A DNA stretch of 64,000 bases, taken from positions 6,950,329 to 7,014,328 of the forward strand of contig CM068590.1 in the NCBI GenBank assembly GCA_035048485.1, in the 5' to 3' direction. The translations under genes and the position numbers were made by a program. Below the pieces are notes generated by a model. The model was not told where the DNA came from. It worked only from the letters and a program-made list of their open reading frames with translations, and made no database searches. Position 1 is the stretch's first letter. Each line of letters begins with the position of its first letter. Below are positions 39,061 to 49,006 of the stretch, in pieces. The DNA is from Pteria penguin. Its lineage: Eukaryota > Mollusca > Bivalvia > Pterioida > Pteriidae.

Positions 39061-40064
39061 TGGAGAAATGTGTGTCCTGTCTCTGACAATAGAGAAATGT
39101 GTGTCTGTCTCTGATAATTGAGAAATGTGTGTCCTGTCTCTGACAATGGAGAAATGTGTGTCCTGCCTCTGACAATGGAGAAATATGTGTCCTGTCTCTG
39201 ACAATGGAGAAATGTGTGTCCTGTCTCTGACAATGGAGAAATGTGTGTCCTCTCTTTGACAATGGAGAAATGTGTGTCCTGTCTCTCACAATGGAGAAAT
39301 GTGTGTTCTGTCTATGACAATGGCTACATTTGTGTCCTGTCTCTGACAATAGAGAAATGTGTATCCTGTCCCTGACAATGGAGAAATGTGTGTACTGTCT
39401 CTTAAAAGAGAGAAATGTGTGTCCTGTCTCTGACAATGCAGAAATGTCTGTCCTGTCTCTGACAATGGAAAAATAAGTGTTCTGTGCCTGACAACGGAGA
39501 AATGTGTATCCTGTCTATAACAATGGAGAAATGTGTGCCCTGTCTCTGACAGTGGAGAAATGTGTGTCCTGTCTTTGACAATGGAGAAATATGTGTCCTG
39601 TCTCTGACAATGGAAAAATGAGTGTCCTGTGTCTCACAATGGAGAAATGTGTACCCCGTCTCTAACAATGGAGAAATTTGTCTCTTGTCTCTGACAATGG
39701 AGAAATGTGTGTCCTGCCTCTGACAATGGAGAAATGTGTGTCCTGTCTCTGACAATGGAGAAATTTGTGTCCTGTCCCTGACAAGGAGAAATTTGTGTCC
39801 TGTCTCTGACAATGGAGAAATGTGTGTCCTGTCTATGACAATGGAGAAATTTGTGTCCTGTCTCTGACAATGGAGAAATGTGTCTAGTGTCTCTGACAAT
39901 GGAGAAATGAGTATCCTGTCTCAGACAATGGAGAAATGTGTGTCCTGTCTCTGACAATGGAGAAATGTGTGTCCTGACTCTGACAGTTGAGAAATTTGTG
40001 TCCTGTCTCTGACAATGGAGAAATGTCTGTCTTGTCTCTGACAATGGAGAAATGTGTCCTGTCT

Positions 40065-42690
40065 CTGACAATGGAGAAATGTGTGTACTGTCTGTTAAAA
40101 GAGAGAAATGTGTAACCTGTCTCTGACAATAGAGAAATGTCTGTCCTGTCTCTGACAATGGAAAAATAAGTGTTCTGTGCCTGACAACGGAGAAATGCGT
40201 ATCCTGTCTCTGACAATAGAGAAATGTGTGCCCTGTCTCTGACAATGGAGAAATGTGTGTCCTTTCTCTGACAATGAAGAAATGTGTGTCCTGTCTCTGA
40301 CAATAGAAAAATGAGTGTCCTGTGTCTGAAAATGGAGAAATGTGTACCCCGTCTCTGACATCGACGGAAAGCGCGTCTTGCCTTTAAGAATGGAAAAATG
40401 TATGTACTGTCTCTGTCATTGGAGAAATGCGTATCCTGTCTCTGACAATGGAGAAATGTGTGTCCTGTCTCTGACAATGGAGAAATGTGTGTCCTGTCTC
40501 TGTCAATGGAGAAATTTGTTTCCTTTCTCTGACAAGGAGAAATGTGTGTCCTCTCTTTGACAATGGAGAAATGTGTGTCCTGTCTCTCAAAATGGAGAAA
40601 TGTGTGTCCTGTCTATGAAAATAGAGAAATTTGTGTCCTGTCTCTGACAATGGAGAAATGTGTATCCTGTTTCTGACAATGGAGAAATGTATGTCCTGTC
40701 TCTGATAATGGAGAAATGTGTGTACTGTCTCTTAAAAGAGAGAAATGTGTATCCTGTCTCTGACAATAGAGAAATGTCTGTCCTGTCTCTGACAATGGAA
40801 AAATAAGTGTTCTGTGCCTGACAACGGAGAAATGCGTATCCTGTCTATAACAATGAAGAAATGTGTGCCCTGTCTCTGACATTGGAGAAATGTGTGTCCT
40901 TTCTCTGACAATGGAGAAATGTGTGTCCCGTCTCTGACAATGGAAAAATGAGTGTCCTGTGTCTGAAAATGGAGAAATGTGTACCCCGTCTCTGAAAATG
41001 GAGAAATGTGTCTCCCGTCTCTGACAATGGAGAAATGCTTGTCCTGCCTCTGACAATGGAGAAATGTGTGTCCTGTCTCTGACAACGGAGAGATTTGTGT
41101 CCTTTCTCTGACAAGGAGAAATCTGTGTCCTGTCTTTGACAGTTGAGAAATATGTGTCATGTCTATGACGATGGAGAAATTTGTGTCCTGTCTCTGACAA
41201 TGGAGAAATGTGTATCCTGTTTCTGGCAATGGAAGATGGTGTGTTCTGTCTCTGACAATCGAGAAATGTGTGTCCTGTCTCTGACAACGACGGAAGGCGT
41301 GTCTTGCCTTTAAGAATGGAAAAATGTATGTATTGTCTCTGACAATGGAGAAATGTGTTTCCTGTTTCTGACAATTGAGAAATGTGTGTCCTCTCTGTAA
41401 AAAGAGAGAATTGTGTGTTCTGTCTCTGACAATGGATAAATGTCTCTCCTGTCTCTGACAATGGAAAAATGAGTGTCCTGTTTCTGACAATGGAGAAATG
41501 TGTACTCTGTCTCTGATAATGGAGAAATGTGTGTCCTGTCTCTGACAATGGAGAAATGTGTGTCCTGACTCTGACAATGGAGAAATGTGTGTCCTGTCTC
41601 TGACAATGGAGAAATGTGTGTCCTGTCTATAACAATGGAGAAATTTGTGTCCTGTCTCTGACAATGTAGAAATGTGTGTCCTGTCTCTGACAATGCAGAA
41701 ATGTGTGTATTGTCTCTTAAAAGAGAGAAGTCTATGTCCTGTCTCTGACAATGGAGAAATGTCTGTCCTGTCTCTGACAATGTAAAAATAAGTGTTCTGT
41801 GCCTGACAATGGAGAAATGTGTATCCTGTCTATAACAATGGAGAAATGTGTGCCATGTCTGTGAAAATGGAGAAAGGTGTGTCCTGTGTCTAACAATGGA
41901 GAAATGTGTGTCCTGTCTCTGACAATGGAGAAATGTGTGTGCTGTCTCTGACAATGGATAAAATGTGTGTCCTGCCTCTGACAATGAAGAAATATGTGTC
42001 CTGTCTTTGACAATAAAGAAATGTGTGTCCTGTCTCTGGCAATGGAGAAATGTGTGTCCTCTCTTTGACAATGGAGAAATGTGTGTCCTGTCTCTCGCAA
42101 TGGAGAAATGTGTGTCCTGTCTATGACAATGGCTACATTTGTGTCCTGTCTCTGACAATGGAAAAATAAGTGTTCTGTGCCTGACAACGGGGAAATGTGT
42201 ACCCCGTCTCTGACTATGGAGAAATTTGTCTATTGTCTCCGACAATGGAGAAATGTGTGTCCTGCCTCTGACAATGGAGAAATGTGTGTCCTGTCTCTGA
42301 CAATGGAGAAATTTGTGTCCTTTCTCTGATAAAGAGAAATTTGTGTCCTGTCTTTGACAGTGGAGAAATGTGTGTCCTGTCTATAACAATGGAGAAATTT
42401 GTGTCCTGTCTCTGACAATGGAGAAATTTGTGTCCTGTCTCTGACAATGGCGAAATGTGTATCCTGTCTATAACAATGGAGAAATGTGTATCCTGTCTAT
42501 AACAATGGAGAAATATGTGTCCTGTGTCTTGAAATGGAGAAATGTGTGTCCTGTGTCTTAAAATGGAGAAAAGTGTGTCCTGTCTCTGACAATGGAGAAA
42601 TGTTTGTGCTGTCTTTGACAATAAAGAAATGTGTGTCCTGTCTCTGGCAATGGAGAAATGTGTGTCCTGTCTATGACAATGCAGAAATAT
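40065..42690 (+). repeat. Higher-order block C, copy 2
   Basis: Second copy of 34,860-37,490 at an offset of 5,229 bp (5,200 bp near the right end). Small differences include GGAAGATGGTGTG near 41,232 where copy 1 has GGAAAAATGTGTG. Confidence 0.8.
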
Positions 42691-44384
42691 GTGCCCTGTC
42701 TCTAAAAACGAAAAATGTGTGTCCTGTGTCTGATAATAGAGAGTTGAGTATCCTCTCTCTGATAATGGAGAAAGGCTTTCCTTGTCTCTGGCAATAGAGA
42801 AATGTGTGTACTGTCTCTGATAATTGAGAAATGTGTGTCCTGTCTCTGACAATGGAGAAATGTGTGTCCTGCCTCTGACAATGGAGAAATATGTGTCCTG
42901 TCTCTGACAATGGAGAAATTCATGTCCTTTCTCTGACAAGGAGAAATGTGTGTCCTCTCTTTGACAATGGAGAAATGTGTGTCCTGTCTCTCACAATGGA
43001 GAAATATGTGTGTCCTGTCTATGACAATGGCTACATTTGTGTCCTGTCTCTGACAATAGAGAAATGTGTATCCTGTCCCTGACAATGGAGAAATGTGTGT
43101 ACTGTCTCTTAAAAGAGAGAAATGTGTGTCCTGTCTCTGACAATGCAGAAATGTCTGTCCTGTCTCTGACAATGGAAAAATAAGTGTTCTGTGCCTGACA
43201 ACGGAGAAATGTGTATCCTGTCTATAACAATGGAGAAATGTGTGCCCTGTCTCTGACAATGGAGAAATGTGTGTCCTGTCTTTGACAATGGAGAAATATG
43301 TGTCCTGTCTCTGACAATGGAAAAATGAGTGTCCTGTGTCTCACAATGGAGAAATGTGTACCCCGTCTCTGACAATGGAGAAATTTGTCTCTTGTCTCTG
43401 ACAATGGAGAAATGTGTGTCCTGCCTCTGACAATGGAGAAATGTGTGTCCTGTCTCTGACAATGGAGAAATTTGTGTCCTTTCTCTGACAAGGTGAAATT
43501 TGTGTCCTGTCTTTGACAGTGGAGAAATGTGTGTCCTGTCTATAACAATGGAGAAATTTGTGTCCTGTCTCTGACAATGGAGATATGTGTATCCTGTCTC
43601 TGACAATGGAGAAATGTGTGTTCTGTCTCTGACAATCGAGAAATGTGTGTCCTTTCTCTGACAACGACAGAAGGCGTGTCTTGCCTTTAAGAATGGAAAA
43701 ATTTATGTACTGTCTCTGACAAAGGGGAAATGTGTTTCCTGTCTCTGACAATGGAGAAATGTGTGTCCTGTCTGTGAAAATAGAGAATTGTGTGTCCTGT
43801 CTCTGACAATGGATAAATGTCTGTCCTGTCTCTGACAATGGAAAAGTGAGTGTCCTTTGTCTGACAATGGAGAAATTTGTGTCCTTTCTCTGACAAGGAC
43901 AAATAAGTGTCCTGTCTCTGACAATGGAGAAATGTGTGTCCTGTCTCTGACAATGCAGAAATGTGGGTACTGTCTCTTAAAAGAGAGAAATATGTGTCCT
44001 GTCTCTGAGAATGGAGAAATGTTTATCCTGTCTCTGACAATGGAAAAATAAGTGTTCTGTGCCTGACAATGGAGAAATGTGTATCCTGTCTATAACAATG
44101 GAGAAATGTGTGCCCTGTCTCTTACAATGGAGAAATGTGTGTCCTGTGTCTTACAGTGGAGAAATGTGTGTCCTGTGTCTGACAATGGAGAAATGTGTGT
44201 CCTGTCTCTGACAATGGAGAAATGTGTGTCCTGTCTATGACAATTAAGAAATATGTGCCCTGTCTCTAACAAGGAAAAATGTGTGTCCTGTGTCTGACAA
44301 TAGAGAATTGTGTATCCTCTCTCTGATAATGGAGAAATGTTTGCCTTGTCTCTGACAATAGAGAAATGTGTGTACTGTCTCTGA

Positions 44385-45299
44385 CACTGGAATACATTAC
44401 CAGTACTTTATACAAATCACAACTCCTTCATACAATGTAAAAATCAGACAGGAAGCTTATCAACTTTAATTGAAATAAGAGAAAGTACACGCAGAAATTT
44501 ATTTTATTTTAAAGGAAAATAAATCTAAGCAAAAGCAGAAAGTATAAACAATACTTTAAATTTAAACTAAGGTGAATTTAAGGTACTATAACACACTTGG
44601 GTCAAAAATTTCCCTAAATTCAATTTTGCTGAAAATTTCACATTTTCATCTGTATGTGGTGTGCTTTGATATACAGAAGTATACATAAAATTGAACCAAG
44701 TGAATTATTTTTACAATGTCTCAAAGAAGGCCCCTTTATTACTCCAAGAAAGAACATATTTTTAAAACCAATTTTACTGAAATTTGTCATTTTATGACTT
44801 TCAAATGTAAATAGAATTTTGTTTCAAGATAAAAAATTTCACTATGATCAGCTCAAAAACAGTAGACTGTGTTATTAATGTCTGAATGTGTATTATACAA
44901 ATTAAATGCCTGTATGTCAACTTAGGGTCTCTTTATTTAGTGCTGAAAGTACAAGTAAAACAGAGTACAATAACCTGCCAATAAAAAAACCTGTAATTCA
45001 ATTTTGATTAAAAAATGAATATATCTTGTTTGGACACTTAGTAATAATATATTGAAAGTAGAAATAAATCTAACCTACGCATTGTAAGTTATAGCGGGTT
45101 TAAACCACCCCCTCCTTTTTTTTTTCAATATTTAATATTGAAAATACTGTTCTAAATCCTAATCTATAAAGTCTATCTCTATTCCTTTGAGAAATATTAG
45201 TCATTAACGAAATTTATACATCATCAACACATATTTATGTTCTCAGCAAAAAAGAAATAAAAAGATTTGGGAAAAGGAGGGGTGGGTGGGTAGTACCCT
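44385..45299. other. AT-rich single-copy-looking DNA, no gene seen
   Basis: Sequence composition changes at once when the minisatellite ends, from about 45% GC to clearly AT-rich. I see no convincing reading frame, RNA gene or structured repeat in these 0.9 kb, only short homopolymer runs such as the pyrimidine tract near 45,107-45,125. Confidence 0.6.
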
Positions 45300-45560
45300 A
45301 TCCATCTGTCTATTTGTCTGTCTGTCCAGCAAACCTGTCAAAACTATATTTTTATTGACTACATGTATTTGAGTAATATTGGACAGGATTGTTGCCCAGG
45401 ACCAAAGAATGTGTCATGACCTTGAAACAAGGTCATCTGCAAGGTAAAGGTCATAACACTCATGGAAGGTAAATACTTATCCATGCCATAACATGTTACT
45501 ACTTGCAAAGATTTTACCAAGATACAGAGTTGCACGAATATTTGATTCATTTATAAATAA
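45300..45560. repeat. Probable dispersed repeat with AAGGTCA motifs
   Basis: It begins with TCTGTCTGTCCAGCAAAC and contains AAGGTCA near 45,429 and AAAGGTCA near 45,446, a composition I associate with abundant dispersed repeats in bivalve genomes. A 63-codon open frame on the minus strand covers most of it but resembles no family I know. Only one copy lies in the window, so repeat status is inferred. Confidence 0.35.
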
Positions 45561-45996
45561 ACATAAAAATCAGCATAAGTAAAACTTTCCCTTGATACTT
45601 AAACTTTTTAAACTGTTGAACCTGACCTTAGAATTCATCCTTCTTTTCCACCACTCTAACCTTGGAAGTTCCTTGAATTGTTGTACCTCCTAAGAATTAC
45701 ATATTTCACTTCCAGATTGTGAATGTGACATAATAAAAAGGAAGAGAGTAGGATTCATTTAGATTTTACTTAATAATTTATTATAGCAATAATATAAAAG
45801 TTTTAAATAAATACATTAATTGTACCTTCAGCTTGACAAATATAAACAATTGTGAAACAGTTGAACTACATTTTTAAAATTTGAAAATGCAACTTTTTCA
45901 TATTTGCAAAAGAATCTACTCTTGCAAAAATAATATCAAAAGGTAATATTTTTATACACATTTCATTTCCACAACAAAACTATCATTATACATGTA

Positions 45997-46143
45997 CAGT
46001 GGCGGATCCAGGATTTTCGAAAAGGGGGGGGGGGGGCGGCACATGTGTATGAACCAAACTAACTCAGCCATTTTGGTGCAAAATCTGGATTTTTACTGGT
46101 AAATATGTGGCCAAAGGGGGGGGGGGCTCTAAATCCGCCACTG
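45997..46143. mobile_element. Miniature inverted-repeat element, hAT-like ends (complete copy)
   Basis: A 147-bp element starting CAGTGGCGGATCCAGGATTT and ending AAATCCGCCACTG, so the ends are inverted repeats. ATGTA flanks it on both sides (45,992-45,996 and 46,144-46,148), although hAT transposons usually leave 8 bp. Two long G runs lie inside. It encodes nothing and would depend on a transposase from elsewhere. The CAG-start, CTG-end termini resemble hAT-group elements; family assignment is from memory of such ends. A second, truncated copy lies at 54,052. Confidence 0.75.
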
Positions 46144-46311
46144 ATGTATCATGTACAACAATGTGACCGTTTTACCTCAATTTCTTATAAAGGTTACTTA
46201 AAATTTAGTATTAAAAGCACACCTGGTGGATATTACAACTACATGTAATTTCAATAATTTGAATTAAAATGTAATTGTTATCACGGCAGGCAATTTTTTT
46301 TTTCATACTTC

Positions 46312-47220
46312 CTAACTTACATGAGTCAAAATGCCCAAAGTTTCCAAAATAGCTAGAACTTTATGGTTCTTCAAAATAAACGTAGCACCTTTTGGATCCC
46401 TTCTTGCGGCTATTTTGAGTTAGGCAAATGACAACCCACTCCTGGCTAGTTTTTCATTGAAGGCTTTGCCACAAATTTTATGAGTAATAAGCTCAGAGTA
46501 TGAAGTTTTACAAGAATGATAAGACAGGGAAAACAAATCTTTATCTGTAATATAACAATGCAGTTTTTCATTGACTATAGCTTGCAAGCTCTTTACAAAT
46601 TACTCTTTTGGCTAAATATAGGGTATCAATGAATCCCTTAATACAGCAAAGAGATAAAACTCAAATAATCGATTGCACAAAAAATGTATATCAAATGATT
46701 TACAGTTATGACCGACTAATATTGCATTTTTAAAAGACTGAATAATTTCCATTAAGTTAAGTAGTCCCTCTTGAATTAATTTCGCCTCAACAATTTTACC
46801 ATTCAAACAAAGCGTATTTGTATTTTTGTCAAAAGTCATGCCAGTTAATTTCGAGAGAGGCTTCTATGCTGATCTCACACCTAGGAAAAAAATTTGAAAT
46901 ATTCGATCTCCTGCTGCAATTTGAATAATATCACTGTTTCTTGCAAGTACTGTAGTCTCTAAAACAAATGTTATTAATGTCTCATTCCCTTTATATGCTA
47001 GAGGGTCTGGAATGACTTCATCTGTTTTATTATTAAATATAATGCCATGTTCACTTCATAAGTTTAACATCAGATTCCCTCTCTCTCTGTCTACAATGTT
47101 TTTGTAATTGCATCCTTTGTCTTTTATAATAAGTAGTATTTTGCTGTTTTCTAGCATTTCTTTCCTTAACAAATTTATCAGCTAGTTTTCGGTGTGAAAT
47201 CCATCAGACAGAAGGCTTGC
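46312..47220 (-). pseudogene. Decayed DEDDh (DnaQ-like) exonuclease-domain reading frame
   Basis: Read on the minus strand, the translation resembles a 3'-5' exonuclease of the DEDDh fold. A motif I-like block FVLETT lies near 46,950-46,970, followed by NSDIIQIAAGD, and a clear motif II block LVGHNCKSFD lies near 46,690-46,715. Motif I normally reads FDLET; here the first catalytic Asp is Val. A later block, KAFNEKLARSGLSFA, matches the C-terminal region I associate with this type of protein. In-frame stops lie at 47,182-47,184, 47,056-47,058, 46,864-46,866, 46,612-46,614 and 46,420-46,422. At least one frame change falls between the exonuclease part and the C-terminal part. Such exonuclease proteins are multicopy in mollusc genomes and may be transposon-borne, but that is inference. 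The longest unbroken piece is 75 codons, so no active enzyme is made. Confidence 0.7.
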
Positions 47221-47416
47221 TTGATTCACCTATATTGATTTAATATAAAAATTATCAATGATAAGTGTCATGAAAGTAAAAACAAATGTTACAACATATT
47301 CTGTCTGAAGAGCCAACATGGCGAAAGCGCTAACAGAATGAATTTATAGAAAAATGTGACTTTCTCAACTTTTTTATTTAATTATATAATCTCTGTAACA
47401 AGGAACTTTTACACTT

Positions 47417-47520
<104 letters not shown>

Positions 47521-47948
47521 AAAGCACAGGTAAGCGATAACGATACTAAAACAATTGAAAAATTGCCAAATTTTCGAAGCAATCTGCTTCTTCTTCAGGA
47601 CACACACAAACACTCACACAAATATAAAGACACGAAAAGAAAGATAAAAAATATATACAAAGCACTAGTCTAATAAAAACTGGTTTCTTCAATTGGCTAC
47701 ATATTGAGCGTTTCTCTATGCGCTATCTAATAGGAAATGAGCCAAACACAAGCCGACAGCTTGCTTACAGGTCAAGTGGCGCCCCCTAAAATGTATTTGC
47801 ATTGACCTACTGAAGGTAATTAGACTAGGTGATAAGAAGTTATAGATAGAAGGACAAAGAAAATAAATAACAGAAATAAATGGGAGTGAAAAAAACAAAT
47901 AAGTGATAAAATAAGTAAGTACAAAAAAAAAAAAAAAAAAAAAAAAAA
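47521..47948 (-). repeat. Unclassified dispersed element fragment with poly-A tract
   Basis: Between the TA microsatellite and a run of about 27 A (47,922-47,948) lies non-coding sequence. On the minus strand it contains CCTGAAGAAGAAGC and GATTGCTTCGAAAATTTGG, with a short hairpin GAAGC/GCTTC. This resembles the untranslated ends of Penelope-like elements that abut TA tracts, and a Penelope fragment in the same orientation lies at 53 kb. The link is an inference; no coding sequence supports it here. Confidence 0.25.
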
Positions 47949-48262
47949 CTGTCAAGACAAGTGGTAATATTGGATGGCGAGTTACATGATGGGTATAGAC
48001 CAATCCAGTATTATTTGTACGAGTTATCTACCGTGCGCAACGATTGACGCGCCACGGTTAAACGTTACTTCCGGTGTAAACAAAGCGTCATTAGTAACTG
48101 TCTATAGATGAGAGTTAACACACCATAGCGGTTGATTATTGCAAATAGAAGTGCCGATTTTTTGTATGATGTTCTCTTTGTCAACTTTTTGTATATATTT
48201 ACTGTAGACTTTTTGTACAAATAAACTGTACATAGCTTTGATGACTTTTCATGTATTTTACT

Positions 48263-48506
48263 ATGGTCAGTATGGATAATGATATCGATGATCTCCCTTC
48301 TCTCTCGGAAAATTGATGAACTTCGTTCTTTCCTAGAAAAAAGGGGTCTAAGTCGCGATGGAACCAAAACTGAACTCGCCGCTTTATGTTTTGCAGCGTC
48401 AAAAATTCAAGTTCCAAATGTCACTTCTTTTAAAAATCCATTGAAAGAAGACATCCGTCAATATTACCGAATTTCGACACTGGAGGATGGAACACTAACC
48501 TTTTAA
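48263..48506 (+). pseudogene. SAP-like DNA-binding domain frame, probably frameshifted
   Basis: The frame from 48,279 encodes KIDELRSFLEKRGLSRDG then TKTELAALCFAASK, which fits the SAP motif (a helix-extended-helix DNA-binding domain of about 35 residues with the pattern LxxxLxxRGLxxxGxKxEL). An acidic start, MDNDIDDLPSLSE, lies in the frame one base over (start 48,263 or 48,272) and stops at 48,314-48,316. One extra A in the AAAA run near 48,309 would join the two, so a homopolymer indel or sequencing error is likely. The frame ends in TAA at 48,504-48,506, 75 codons in all. In invertebrate genomes a SAP domain at the N-terminus is often part of longer transposon-associated proteins. Nothing downstream is recognisable here, so this is a remnant or a first exon. 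Confidence 0.5.
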
Positions 48507-48999
48507 TATGTATAGGCCTATTGTTATATATTCGGGGAGTCTGAGAATTGTGAGATGAATGTGCTGTATGAAGTGATGCAGTAGATTTATTTTGAGAAGT
48601 TCTGTTGGATTATCTATTGAAGTTTCATCATTTATAGGTCAAAGCATAGTAATTCCATTTCCAATAGGGTCCCATGATAAATTACCATTAAGATTTACAC
48701 AACATCCTACATTTTAGCTATATACAATCCATATATCAAAATGTTTGTCAGACCATCCTCTGTCAGAATTTTAACAGTTTACCATAGGTTATCCACCTTA
48801 ATATTGAGAAAATCATGCTGGAAAGGGGTCAACCCCCCCCCCCCAAAAAATTTGCCAAATTTCAAATGTAAACAACAACCCTTTTTTAGGTCTTAAAATT
48901 TTTACATTAGTCAAATGAGATAAAAAATCATGATTTTACAGCAGAAATCGATCTTTATTTATAGATAGATCAAATAATTTCATCCAATCACAGCTCCTG
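48507..48999. other. Non-coding AT-rich DNA inside the 4.9-kb region
   Basis: I see no reading frame of note. A run of about 12 C lies near 48,833-48,844. The last 7 bases before the nested element are its target duplication, ATACAAT. Confidence 0.5.
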
Positions 49000-49006
49000 A
49001 TACAAT

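Larger units (their letters stand above)
1..44384. repeat. Giant 29-bp minisatellite array (about 1,500 units, open at left edge)
   Basis: The whole stretch is head-to-tail copies of a 29-bp unit: GACAATGGAGAAA followed by TGTGTGTCCTGTCTCT. The unit is about 45% GC and has no CpG in its consensus. Most copies differ at a few positions; common variants change GACAATGG to GACAAAGG, GAAAATGG, TTAAAAGAG or GACATTGG, and TGTGTGTCC to TGTGTATCC, TGTGTGCC or ATGAGTGTCC. The array starts before base 1 and ends sharply near 44,384. No spacers, genes or other repeats interrupt it. Long minus-strand open frames with a 29-residue period occur in all three frames because the minus consensus lacks stops; on the plus strand the consensus meets TGA once per 87 bp. 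Overlapping open frames in every phase argue against a coding role. Function unknown: it could be a heterochromatic or subtelomeric satellite block, but nothing in the sequence decides this. Confidence 0.97.

Noticed and set aside
1..44384. CRISPR-like array (29-bp direct repeat)
   Set aside because: Units abut with no spacers, and the surrounding DNA is eukaryotic. It is a minisatellite.
47521..47605. Hammerhead ribozyme on the minus strand (CTGAAGA, stem GAAGC/GCTTC, GAAA)
   Set aside because: The core resembles a hammerhead and stem II is plausible, but the closing base pair next to the core is missing and no stem I partner is visible.
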